DNA from: Mesorhizobium amorphae CCNWGS0123
GTDB taxonomy: Bacteria; Pseudomonadota; Alphaproteobacteria; Rhizobiales; Rhizobiaceae
DNA length: 64,000 nucleotides
NCBI RefSeq assembly: GCF_001686985.1
Contig: NZ_CP015318.1
Location: forward strand, 5,578,001 to 5,642,000
Direction: 5' to 3'
The stretch's first letter is position 1. Each line of letters opens with the position of its first letter. The notes beneath the pieces are model-generated. The model searched no databases. It was not told the origin of the DNA and saw only the letters and a list, made by a program, of their open reading frames with translations. Shown here piece by piece: positions 53,044 through 61,275 of this stretch. The translations under genes and the position numbers were made by a program.

Positions 53044-53979
53044 ATGAAGCTCTTCGCGGGCAATTCCAACAGGGTGCTGGCCGAAGCGGTCGCTCGCTAT
53101 CTCAACATCCCACTGGGCAAGGCCAGCGTCAGGCGCTTCGCCGATCAGGAGATCTTCGTCGAGATCCAGGAGAACGTGCGCGGCGAGGATGTCTTCATCC
53201 TGCAGTCGACCTCCTTCCCGACCAACGATCATTTGATGGAACTGCTCATCATGATCGACGCCTTCATGCGCTCCTCGGCCAAGCGCATCACGGCGGTCAT
53301 CCCCTATTTCGGCTACGCCAGGCAGGACCGTCGCGCCTCCGGCCGCACGCCGATCTCGGCCAAGCTGGTCGCCAACATGATCACCCGCGCCGGCGTCGAC
53401 CGCGTGCTGACGCTCGATCTTCATGCTGGCCAGATCCAGGGCTTCTTTGACATCCCGACCGACAATCTGTTCTCGGTGCCGGTGATGGCCCGCGACGTGA
53501 AGGCGAAATACAAGCAGCTCGCCAATGTCGTCGTCGTGTCGCCCGATATCGGCGGCGTGGTGCGGGCACGTGCACTGGCCAAGCGTTTCGACGCTCAGCT
53601 CGCCATCGTCGACAAGCGCCGCGAGCGCCCCGGCGAATCCGAGGTCATGAACATCATCGGCGCGGTCGCCGGCAAGGATTGCCTGTTGATCGACGACATC
53701 GTCGATTCCGGCGGCACGCTGTGCAACGCAGCCGATGCGCTTCTGGCCAATGGCGCCACCAGCGTCACCGCCTACATCACCCACGGCGTTTTGTCCGGCG
53801 GCGCCGTCGCCCGCATCAGCGGCTCGAAGCTGCAGGAGCTGGTGATCACCGATTCCATCCAGCCGACCCAAGGCGTGCTCGACGCCCCCAACATCCGCGT
53901 CATCTCGATCGCCGACCTGATGGGCGAAGCGATCTCGCGCACGGCGACCGAAGAATCGGTGTCGAGCCTGTTCGACTAG
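53044..53979 (+). CDS. prs: Ribose-phosphate pyrophosphokinase
   Basis: Makes PRPP from ribose-5-phosphate and ATP for nucleotide, His and Trp synthesis. It has 311 residues, the normal length. ATP/metal and ribose sites are visible: RRFADQEIFVEIQENVRG, PYFGYARQDRRASGR, LDLHAGQIQGFFDIPTDNL and CLLIDDIVDSGGTL (PRPP loop). It is monocistronic. The ATG follows CAGGAACGGTGC, a modest ribosome-binding site. Confidence 0.96.
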   Translation: MKLFAGNSNRVLAEAVARYLNIPLGKASVRRFADQEIFVEIQENVRGEDVFILQSTSFPTNDHLMELLIMIDAFMRSSAKRITAVIPYFGYARQDRRASGRTPISAKLVANMITRAGVDRVLTLDLHAGQIQGFFDIPTDNLFSVPVMARDVKAKYKQLANVVVVSPDIGGVVRARALAKRFDAQLAIVDKRRERPGESEVMNIIGAVAGKDCLLIDDIVDSGGTLCNAADALLANGATSVTAYITHGVLSGGAVARISGSKLQELVITDSIQPTQGVLDAPNIRVISIADLMGEAISRTATEESVSSLFD

Positions 53980-54081
53980 ACATCCACACCTTCCGCGATA
54001 GCCCTGCATGTGTCGCGAGCAGAGGTTTCCTTACGCGCGTACCATGGCATACTGCCCCCTCAAACAATGGAGGAGTAGCAG

Positions 54082-55059
54082 ATGCCAATCCGGCGAAGGA
54101 CTTTGCTTGGGCTTGCCGTTTCCGTCGCGGCTATCTTTTCGGCGCCGGCAGCTTGGGCCGCCGACTTTCCGGATCGGACAATCACACTGGTTGTCCCCTT
54201 TTCTGCGGGCGGTTCCACGGATTTGGTCGCCCGACTCGTCGCCAACAAGATGTCCGAAAAGCTCGGGCAGCAGATTGTCGTCGAAAACGTGGGAGGGGCC
54301 GGCGGCAGTATTGGCGCCAGCCAGGTCGCCCGGGCCGAACCGGACGGCTACACAATCCTTATGGGCACCGTTGCGACACACGCCCTCAACCCTCTGATCC
54401 TAAAGACAAAGCCCTACGATGCGGAGAAGGATTTTGCTCCGATATCGCTGCTTGTGCTGGTGCCGAACGTTTTGGTCGTAAACCCTCAGTTTCCTGCCAA
54501 AGACGTCAAGGAACTGATCGAGATGCTGAAGAAGGACCCGGACAAATACGCCTACGCCTCATCAGGCAACGGCACCCCGCTTCATCTTTCCGGTGAGCTT
54601 TTCAAATCGATGGCCGGCGTGAGCATGCAGCACATACCCTACAAGGGCGCCGGACCGGCCTTGAACGACGTCATCGGCAATCAGGTGCCGATAATGTTCG
54701 ACAACCTGCCGTCTTCATCGGGACATATCAAAAGCGGAACGCTGAGGGCTCTGGGCGTTACCACCAAGGAGCGTGTTCCCTCCTTCCCTGACGTACCGGC
54801 AATTGCCGAAACCATTCCGGGCTATGAAACCTATAGCTGGAATGCTCTGTTTGCACCCGCAGGCACCCCGGCGGACGTGATCGCCGTGCTTCAGAAGGCA
54901 GCAGCCGAATCCCTGAAGGATCCCGATGTGATCGCCCGCATGGGCCAATTCAGCGCCTCGATCGTAGCCTCCAGCCCGGAGGAGCTTGCCAGCCACGTGA
55001 AGGCTGAGCTCGCCAAGTGGGAGCCGATCGTCAAGGCCAGCGGCGTTCAGCTGGATTAG
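54082..55059 (+). CDS. Bug/TctC-type periplasmic solute-binding protein
   Basis: Tripartite tricarboxylate transporter binding protein of 325 residues with a signal peptide (GLAVSVAAIFSAPAAWAADF). The Bug-family signatures are TLVVPFSAGGSTDLVARLVANKMSEKLGQQIVVENVGGAGGSIGA and HIPYKGAGPALNDVIGNQV. It binds a carboxylic-acid-type solute. The membrane subunits TctA and TctB are not adjacent in this window, so it is an orphan binding protein. Confidence 0.92.
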   Translation: MPIRRRTLLGLAVSVAAIFSAPAAWAADFPDRTITLVVPFSAGGSTDLVARLVANKMSEKLGQQIVVENVGGAGGSIGASQVARAEPDGYTILMGTVATHALNPLILKTKPYDAEKDFAPISLLVLVPNVLVVNPQFPAKDVKELIEMLKKDPDKYAYASSGNGTPLHLSGELFKSMAGVSMQHIPYKGAGPALNDVIGNQVPIMFDNLPSSSGHIKSGTLRALGVTTKERVPSFPDVPAIAETIPGYETYSWNALFAPAGTPADVIAVLQKAAAESLKDPDVIARMGQFSASIVASSPEELASHVKAELAKWEPIVKASGVQLD

Positions 55060-55069
55060 ACAGTTTGAC

Positions 55070-55106
55070 GCAATTCCAGGAAACCGCTGCGCTTTCCTGG
55101 AATTGC
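55070..55106. terminator. Bidirectional hairpin between convergent genes
   Basis: Perfect 14-bp stem GCAATTCCAGGAAA / TTTCCTGGAATTGC, nine-base loop. It lies between the stops of the Bug gene and the AraC regulator. The T-rich tract is within the stem, so efficiency is uncertain. Confidence 0.7.
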
Positions 55107-55107
55107 T

Positions 55108-55986
55108 TCACGGCGCCGGACCATCGAGCCGAGGCGGAGCCCGCCGCATGCCTTCGCCATTGTCGCGCGCGCCGCGCATGTAGCCGCGCGGCGAGGCGCC
55201 CAGCATGCGCTTGAACATGGTGATGAAGGCCGGCACGCTGTCATAGCCGAGATCGAGCGCCACCCTGGTGATCGGCTCGCCGTCGGCCAGCCGCGGCAGC
55301 GCCGCGAACAGGCAGGCCTGCTGGCGCCATGTCGACAGCGACAGCCCGGTCTGGCGATGGAAGGCACGGGTGAACGAGCGTCGGCTCATGCCGACGATGT
55401 CGGCCCATTCGTCGATCGTCGCATGCGGCGACGGTGCCGCGACGAAGCGCCGGCACAGTGCGACCAGCTTCGGGTCCGAAGGAAAAGGCAGGCCGAGCGG
55501 CCGTTCCGGCAGGTTCGGGATCTCGTGCAGCAAAAGGCCCATGATCAGCCCGCCGCGCCCTTCCAGCTCAGCACCCTGCGGCAGCTTTTCCGATTCCACG
55601 ATCAGGCTGTGCATCAGGTCGGTGATGCCGACGACGCGCAGTCCATCCGGCAGCCCGGCAATGGCGTCAGGCATGACATAGACCGAGCGCATCGAGACAT
55701 CGCCCAGCATCTCGACGGAATGCTCGATGCCGGCGGGAATCCACATGGCATGGTCGGGCGGCACCATCCAGCGCCCGTGCCTGGTCGTCACCAGCACGAC
55801 GCCGACCAGCGCATGCAAGAGCTGGCTGCGGCTGTGGGAATGCTGCGGCACGTGGTAGCCGTCGGGATACTCGGTCGGCAAGGCAACCGCCGGCCCGACA
55901 GCCTGCTCCAGCCACTGCCAGCGGCTCTGGTGCAGGCGCCCCAATTCGGCGGCGTCGCCCCTGAATATCTCCCTGCCATGCGGCAT
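55108..55986 (-). CDS. AraC-family regulator divergent from fsr
   Basis: Protein of 292 residues: cupin-like N-terminal sensing domain (YHVPQHSHSRSQLLHALVGVVLVTTRHGRWMVPPDHAMWIPAGIEHSV) and a C-terminal AraC double HTH (SRRSFTRAFHRQTGLSLSTWRQQACL and ALDLGYDSVPAFITMFKRMLG). It is divergent from the MFS gene and probably controls it. The inducer is unknown. Confidence 0.9.
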   Translation of the reverse strand: MPHGREIFRGDAAELGRLHQSRWQWLEQAVGPAVALPTEYPDGYHVPQHSHSRSQLLHALVGVVLVTTRHGRWMVPPDHAMWIPAGIEHSVEMLGDVSMRSVYVMPDAIAGLPDGLRVVGITDLMHSLIVESEKLPQGAELEGRGGLIMGLLLHEIPNLPERPLGLPFPSDPKLVALCRRFVAAPSPHATIDEWADIVGMSRRSFTRAFHRQTGLSLSTWRQQACLFAALPRLADGEPITRVALDLGYDSVPAFITMFKRMLGASPRGYMRGARDNGEGMRRAPPRLDGPAP

Positions 55987-56109
55987 CGGCTATGGCCCAC
56001 TTGCGAAACTATTGGACCAAACCACGAAAGAAGTCGCCGATCAACCGGATTATAAGGCAACCGACCTACAGGGCCGCCTGCGGCCCGCTGGAAGACCACG
56101 GAGCATGCC

Positions 56110-57339
56110 TTGACCGATACGACTGCCACCGCCGTCGCCACACCTGTGACGGCCAGCCACACTTCGGCGCAAGCGACGGCCTTCACCGTCATCCTTGCGG
56201 TGAGCTTCTGCCACTGCATCAACGACATCATGCAGTCGCTGCTGTCGGCCATCTATCCGTTGTTGAAGGAAAACTACGGTCTCGATTTCTGGCAGATCGG
56301 CCTTTTGACCTTCACCTTCCAGGTGACGGCATCCTTGCTGCAGCCGGTGATCGGCGCGGTCACCGACAAGCGGCCGATGCCCTATTCGCTGCCTTACGGC
56401 ATGGCCTCGTCGCTGATCGGCCTGATCGTGCTCGCCCATGCCGGCCATTACTGGCTGCTGCTGATCGGCGCCTCGCTGATCGGCATCGGCTCGGCCATCT
56501 TCCATCCGGAATCCTCGCGCATCGCGCGCTTTGCCTCCGGCGGCCGCTTCGGTCTTGCCCAGTCGCTGTTCCAGGTCGGCGGCAATTTCGGCCAGGCGAT
56601 GGGGCCGCTGCTCGCCGCCTTCATCGTCGTGCCCTTCGGCCAGACCAGCATTTCCTGGTTCGCTGTCGGCTCGCTGATCGGCATCATCGTTCTGTGGCGG
56701 GTCGGTGGCTGGTACAGCCGCCTGCGCGCCACGCTCGCCAACCGCAAGGCGGCAAACTTCGCCTCGCCATTCCCGCGCCGCAAGGTGATGGCAGCTCTTG
56801 CGGTGCTGACTTTGCTGGTGCTGACCAAGAACGCCTACATCGCCTCGATCTCCAGCTACTACACCTTCTACGCCATCCATAAATTCGGTGTTTCGGTGCA
56901 GATGTCGCAGGTCATGCTGTTCCTGTTCCTCGGCGCCTCGGCGCTGGGCATCCTGCTCGGCGGCCCGTTCGGCGACCGCTACGGCCAGAAGGCGATGATC
57001 TGGTTCTCGATCGTCGGCGTGCTGCCCTTCACGCTGGCTTTGCCCTACGCCAATTTCGAATGGACGATGGTGCTCACCGTGCTGATCGGCCTGATCCTGT
57101 CGTCGGCCTTCTCCAACATTGTCGTCTTCGCGCAGGAACTGGTGCCGGGCCGGGTCGGCATGATCGCCGGTATCTTCTTCGGCTTCGCCTTCGGCATGGG
57201 CGGCATAGCCGCAGCCGTGCTCGGCGTCGTCGCCGACATGAAGGGAATCGATTTCGTCTTCCAGATCTGTTCCTACCTGCCGTTGCTCGGCCTGCTGACC
57301 GTGTTCCTGCCGAACATGAAGGAGGCGAGAAAAGTCTAG
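56110..57339 (+). CDS. fsr: MFS efflux protein, fosmidomycin-resistance (Fsr) type
   Basis: Twelve-helix major facilitator of 409 residues starting with TTG 56110 (GGAG upstream). The Fsr signatures are CHCINDIMQSLLSAIYPLLKENYGLDFWQIGLLTFTFQ, DKRPMPYSLPYGMA, and IFHPESSRIARFASGGRFGLAQSLFQVGGNFGQ. The family exports fosmidomycin and related compounds; the natural substrate is unknown. A diverged copy of its 3' end lies at 60891-61221. Its stop is followed by the last codons of a PanB-like gene on the other strand. Confidence 0.92.
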   Translation: MTDTTATAVATPVTASHTSAQATAFTVILAVSFCHCINDIMQSLLSAIYPLLKENYGLDFWQIGLLTFTFQVTASLLQPVIGAVTDKRPMPYSLPYGMASSLIGLIVLAHAGHYWLLLIGASLIGIGSAIFHPESSRIARFASGGRFGLAQSLFQVGGNFGQAMGPLLAAFIVVPFGQTSISWFAVGSLIGIIVLWRVGGWYSRLRATLANRKAANFASPFPRRKVMAALAVLTLLVLTKNAYIASISSYYTFYAIHKFGVSVQMSQVMLFLFLGASALGILLGGPFGDRYGQKAMIWFSIVGVLPFTLALPYANFEWTMVLTVLIGLILSSAFSNIVVFAQELVPGRVGMIAGIFFGFAFGMGGIAAAVLGVVADMKGIDFVFQICSYLPLLGLLTVFLPNMKEARKV

Positions 57340-57395
57340 GCAGTCATTGCTAGAGGCCCAGCACCGCCCTGAAAGTCGAAAATTCCTCGTCGGCT
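57008..57395. repeat. Left copy of the fsr 3'/panB-like 3' direct repeat
   Basis: Matches 60891-61275 at roughly 93% in the fsr part by hand count, with a less conserved piece past the stop. It contains the end of intact fsr and, on the minus strand, the last 13 codons of the PanB-like gene. Confidence 0.85.
57350..57394 (-). pseudogene. Remnant of PanB-like gene 3' end
   Basis: The minus strand reads DEEFSTFRAVLGL then TAG, against DEEFSSFRSALGL-stop in the intact gene at 61232. Nothing upstream of it resembles the rest of the gene. It shows that a PanB-like gene was once convergent with fsr at this spot. Confidence 0.8.
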
Positions 57396-57423
57396 TGGAG
57401 ACGAGGCCCGCGTGCCACCTCCA

Positions 57424-58611
57424 TCATTCGGCGGCGATGGCTTCTGCGTAGGGAAAGACAAGCTTTCCGGAGGCGAAGTCGGGCGGTGACACCACGATCT
57501 GCCTCGACCCGTTCCGGAACTGGCCGGACTCATGGCCAGATATGCCCTGGAATTGGACCTGCAGGACGCGCGGCTCCGCCCACTCGCCATTCGTCCCAAA
57601 CCTGACAGGGCCCATGACCGTGTTGAACGTCGCATCCCTGGCGAAGGCCGACAGGGCGGCCTCGTCGAAGCCGCCGGTGGATTCGACGGCCTGGGCCACC
57701 ACCTGCATCTGGGCATAGGCGAGCGGCGCCATGTAGTGTCCCAGGAGATCGACGCCGGCACCGCCGGCTCGCGCCTGGTAGGTATTCAGAAAGTCCTGAA
57801 CGCCGGGGAACGTCATCCTGGCGACCGGCGCCCAGTATTCGTAGTTCACGAAGCCGTTGAGCAACGGGCCGAGCGTGGTTTTCACCGCCGTGTTCTGCGG
57901 ACCGATCATGCCAGCGCCCACCATCTTCGGACGGAAGGGGTGCGCACGGATGGCACGCACAAGGCCAATCGAGTCCTGAAGGTAGGAACAGAGGAACAGC
58001 AGGTCGCAGCCGCTCCTGGCGACAGCATCAAGGACCGGCGTGAAGTCGGTGGTCGCCAGCGGATAGATGGCCTCATGCACGATGGTGAGGTCGTATTTAT
58101 CAGCGTTGGCCTTGGCGCCGAGAACGGGATTCTTGGAGAATTCGGCGTCCGCCGACAGCAGCGCCACGGTCGCGGGCCGAGGCTTCTGCTGCGCGGCGAG
58201 AGCGAAGAACCCTTCGGTCAGCGCGGCGTTCGGATCAGGCCCCGTCGGGATCATGGCGAAGTAGTTCGGATAGGCGAGCGCGTTGTTGACGCCGAGCCCC
58301 ATCAGGCCGACGAAAAAGCGCTGCCGTTCCATGATCAGCGGCATTGCGGGCAGCACCGTGTTGGTACCGTAGCCGCCGATGACCAGATCGACCTTATCGT
58401 CGTCCATCAGCCTTTTGTAGAGGCCGGGGACGAGTGAAGCGTCGGCATGGTCGTCATGGCAGACGAATTCGACGGGGCGGCCGAGCAGGCCTCCCCGTCT
58501 GTTGATGTCTTCGCGCCAGATCTCATGAGCGAGCCGCGCCGACTGGCTGTTGCCCGCGACGGGGCCGGTCAGCGACAGGCAGTATCCGATACGGATAGGC
58601 GCGGTGGGCAT
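57424..58611 (-). CDS. ABC-type amino-acid/amide binding protein lacking a signal peptide
   Basis: Peripla_BP_6 (Leu/Ile/Val or AmiC/FmdD-like) binding protein of 395 residues. The protein begins MPTAPIRIGYCLSLTGPVAGN, the mature start of the family, with no export signal. Domain features include WREDINRRGGLLGRPVEFVCHDDHAD and LVIGGYGTNTVLPAMPLI. It starts two bases after the stop of the hydrolase gene, so the two are cotranscribed. A cytosolic ligand sensor (as AmiC) is one reading. A missed upstream signal is unlikely because the hydrolase overlaps the space. Confidence 0.87.
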   Translation of the reverse strand: MPTAPIRIGYCLSLTGPVAGNSQSARLAHEIWREDINRRGGLLGRPVEFVCHDDHADASLVPGLYKRLMDDDKVDLVIGGYGTNTVLPAMPLIMERQRFFVGLMGLGVNNALAYPNYFAMIPTGPDPNAALTEGFFALAAQQKPRPATVALLSADAEFSKNPVLGAKANADKYDLTIVHEAIYPLATTDFTPVLDAVARSGCDLLFLCSYLQDSIGLVRAIRAHPFRPKMVGAGMIGPQNTAVKTTLGPLLNGFVNYEYWAPVARMTFPGVQDFLNTYQARAGGAGVDLLGHYMAPLAYAQMQVVAQAVESTGGFDEAALSAFARDATFNTVMGPVRFGTNGEWAEPRVLQVQFQGISGHESGQFRNGSRQIVVSPPDFASGKLVFPYAEAIAAE

Positions 58612-58613
58612 GA

Positions 58614-59261
58614 TCAGCCGCCGGCTTTGGCGCGAGCGGCAAGAAGCTGCATTTCCCAGGCGAAGGCGACACCGCTGGCGCCGCCATGCTCGAGAACGAC
58701 GCCCGCGACACCCGCAGCCGTCTCCTCGCGAGCCCAATCGCGCTGCCATTCGCCCAGCACGGCCATCCAGGTGATCGGCACCGCACCGGCGGCGACCATG
58801 CGGCGCACGGCCATGTCATGGGCTTCCAAGGAGACGCCGCCAGAGGCGTCGGTGACGATGAACACGTCATAGCCTTCGGCCAGCGCCTGGATCGCCGGCA
58901 TGGCGAGGCAGATCTCGGTGTAAAGCGCGGCCAGCACGAGCTGCTTGCGCCCGCTCTTCTTCACGATGTCGGTAACCTTCGGGTCTTCCCAGGTGTTGAT
59001 GAACGTGCGGTCGATCGGCTTCTGCTCCGGGAAGACATCCTGCAGACCCTTGATGATGTAGCCGCCGCGCTCCTCGATCACCGTGGTCAGGATCGTCGGC
59101 ACGTCGAAGACCTTGGCCGTCTTGGCAAGGCCGATGACGTTGTTGACGATCATCGTCGGGTCATGGCTGTTGAGGTTTGTGAACTGGTAGGGCTGATGGT
59201 CGATCAGCACGAGAATGCTGTCTTGCGGGCGCAACAGGGCTTCGAGGCCGGTCTTGGGCAT
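58614..59261 (-). CDS. Isochorismatase-family hydrolase (YcaC-like)
   Basis: Cysteine hydrolase fold of 215 residues. Asp21 in ILVLIDHQPYQFTN and Cys118 in ALYTEICLAMPAIQAL are the family's catalytic acid and nucleophile. DASGGVSLEAHDMAVRRM is typical of YcaC-type members. Substrate unknown. It is upstream of the binding-protein gene and downstream of an NTF2-like gene on the same strand. Confidence 0.91.
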   Translation of the reverse strand: MPKTGLEALLRPQDSILVLIDHQPYQFTNLNSHDPTMIVNNVIGLAKTAKVFDVPTILTTVIEERGGYIIKGLQDVFPEQKPIDRTFINTWEDPKVTDIVKKSGRKQLVLAALYTEICLAMPAIQALAEGYDVFIVTDASGGVSLEAHDMAVRRMVAAGAVPITWMAVLGEWQRDWAREETAAGVAGVVLEHGGASGVAFAWEMQLLAARAKAGG

Positions 59262-59290
59262 GGCGAACTCCTTGAGATGTGCGGGCCGGT

Positions 59291-59668
59291 TCAGGCGCCG
59301 GCGGGATCGAGAAAAACGTAAAGGGAGTGGATGAGGTCGCCGTGGAAATGCGCGACATCGGTTCCGGTCACGGCTACGGGACCGTTGGGTGGCCCGGACT
59401 GCCAGCGCAGCCGCCCGATGCCGTGGTGCCCGACGGCAGGGCCAATCGCCGTGAAGGCGAAAACTGGCGGCAGGCTCGACAACAGCTCATCCACCGCCTG
59501 ATTGATGGCGGCATGCCCCGTTGCGGCGGCATGTGGTTCGTAAAGCACCGCGTCGGCGGCATAAATTTCTGCGATCGCCTTTGCCCGCCGGGAGGCATCA
59601 CGCTCGCCGAACACTCGGGCAAGATTCGCCTGCATCAAGCCGTCATAGTCGATCGGGTCTGCGATCAT
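59291..59668 (-). CDS. NTF2-like protein
   Basis: SnoaL-fold protein of 125 residues: YDGLMQANLARVFGERDASRRAKAIAEIYAADAVLYEPHAAATGHAAINQAVDELLSSL. The late part ALAVTGTDVAHFHGDLIHSLYVFLDPAGA is the usual C-terminal sheet. It is often found with AraC regulators and isochorismatase-like hydrolases. Function is not known. It lies 29 bases upstream of the hydrolase. Confidence 0.85.
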   Translation of the reverse strand: MIADPIDYDGLMQANLARVFGERDASRRAKAIAEIYAADAVLYEPHAAATGHAAINQAVDELLSSLPPVFAFTAIGPAVGHHGIGRLRWQSGPPNGPVAVTGTDVAHFHGDLIHSLYVFLDPAGA

Positions 59669-59847
59669 CTTCCACCTCCGGATCGGGGGTTCCGGGAGGA
59701 CGGGATCGCAAAACGCTCAATCCGATTTCCCACGCCTGTCCGGTCGAGGGACTATTGCCGTGTCGCAGTGCGCAACGCACTGTTCGATTCTGCTATTTCC
59801 AGTTCGAATACGCTGTCGCGTTGCGATCAGCTGCTGTCGTGGCGCAA

Positions 59848-60729
59848 TCAGCTTTTGCGGTCGCGCCGCCACGCCGCCGGCGTCGCTCCGGCAAGCTTGC
59901 GGAACGTCCGCCCGAAATGCACCGCGTCGGCAAAGCCGGTGGCTTCCGCCACCTGGTCGAGTGAGGCACGGCTGTCGATCAGCTGCGTCTTCGCGCGCCG
60001 GATCCGCTGGTCGAGTTGCCAGCGGTACGGCGCCATGCCGGTCGAAGCCTTGAACGCGCGGCTGAAATGCGCCTGGGACAGGCCGGCCAGCGCAGCCAGT
60101 TGCGCAAGGTCGACACGCTCGGGCAGTTGCGCGTCGAGATACTCGACGACGCGCCGAAGCTGCCAGGGAGCCAGGCCCTTGTTGCTCGCGCCGGGCTCAG
60201 GTGGATCGGCCAGGAGCCGCGCCATGATCGCGGCGGTCAGCCCGTCGCCATAGAGTTGCGCCGACGGATCGGGATCGTCCACCGCTTCGGCGAGCAGCTT
60301 GACCAGAGTCCAGATGCGGTCGTCCGAAAAGCGCAGTCTCGGCGTCGACAGCGCATCACGATCGAACCGGCTGGCCAGGCTTTCGTCCAGCGCCGCGACG
60401 TCGAACGTCAGTTTGACATCCCGCACAAAGCGGACGTCGGCGCTATAACCCCACATCTCCATGCCCGCTGGGATGAAGTCGACGTGTCTCGGCGTATAGC
60501 CGATGCGGCAAGGCTGGTTCTGGCGCAGCCGCGGCTCGCACGGGCTGCCGACCTCTTCCAGGATGGCAATCAGGCGATTTTCAGCCTCATGAGGGAACCG
60601 GTGCACGACCCGTCCGGAGCCACGCCATTCATTGACGTTGACAGAGACACCGTTCCAGGCTCGCCCCGAAGCCGACAGGCTCAGAACGTTTTCAGGCAAG
60701 GGTAGCACGGTGTCGACGCGGGCGAGCAT
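59848..60729 (-). CDS. AraC-family regulator of the inserted block
   Basis: Protein of 293 residues. The C-terminal AraC HTH is clear (LAQLAALAGLSQAHFSRAFKASTGMAPYRWQLDQRIRRAK and DQVAEATGFADAVHFGRTFRKLAGATPAAWRR). The N-terminal domain contains GYTPRHVDFIPAGMEMWG, an arabinose-binding-like cupin. It is likely the local activator of the NTF2-hydrolase-binding protein unit. It heads the inserted 3.5-kb block. The 180-base gap before the NTF2 gene could hold the promoter. Confidence 0.9.
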   Translation of the reverse strand: MLARVDTVLPLPENVLSLSASGRAWNGVSVNVNEWRGSGRVVHRFPHEAENRLIAILEEVGSPCEPRLRQNQPCRIGYTPRHVDFIPAGMEMWGYSADVRFVRDVKLTFDVAALDESLASRFDRDALSTPRLRFSDDRIWTLVKLLAEAVDDPDPSAQLYGDGLTAAIMARLLADPPEPGASNKGLAPWQLRRVVEYLDAQLPERVDLAQLAALAGLSQAHFSRAFKASTGMAPYRWQLDQRIRRAKTQLIDSRASLDQVAEATGFADAVHFGRTFRKLAGATPAAWRRDRKS

Positions 60730-60890
60730 GGATCAATCCTCGTGGACCAGGTGGCCTCTATGTACTCGCCGGAGCCGAAACCATAAGAGTTGTTCCGGCG
60801 AACACAGTGTCACCTGGTTTCCAGCACCCATGTACACATCCTTGGAGGCAACGCGGCTGAAGGCCGCAACCCTTCCGCCCTAACCATCTT

Positions 60891-61221
60891 CGATCGTCGG
60901 CGTGCTGCCGTTCACGCTGGCGCTCCCCTATGCCAATTTCGAATGGACGATGGTGCTCACCGTGCTGATCGGCCTGATCCTGTCCTCGGCCTCCTCCAAC
61001 TCGTCGTCTTCGCGCAGGAGCTGGTGCCCGGACGGGTCGGCATGATCGCCGGCATCTTCTTCGGCTTCGCCTTCGGCATGGGTGGCATCGCCGCAGCCGT
61101 GCTCGGCGTCGTCGCCGACATGAAGGGCATCGACTTCGTCTACCAGATCTGTTCCTACCTGCCGCTGCTCGGCCTGCTGACCGTGTTCCTGCCCAACATG
61201 AAGGAAGCGAGGAAGGTCTAG
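60891..61221 (+). pseudogene. Truncated, frameshifted copy of fsr 3' end
   Basis: Right copy of the C-terminal 110 codons of fsr (57008-57339). It lacks the 5' two-thirds. One base is missing near 61001 (CCAAC-TCGTC against CCAACATTGTC in fsr), so the frame breaks there. It ends KEARKV-stop like the intact gene. Hand count gives about 22 substitutions in 330 bases. Confidence 0.88.
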
Positions 61222-61275
61222 GCAGAGGCCGCTAGAGGCCGAGAGCGCTCCGGAAGCTCGAAAACTCCTCATCGG
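60891..61275. repeat. Right copy of the fsr 3'/panB-like 3' direct repeat
   Basis: Pair of the repeat at 57008-57395. Here the PanB-like gene is complete and fsr is the remnant, the reverse of the left copy. The region between the two is 3495 bases long. Confidence 0.85.
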
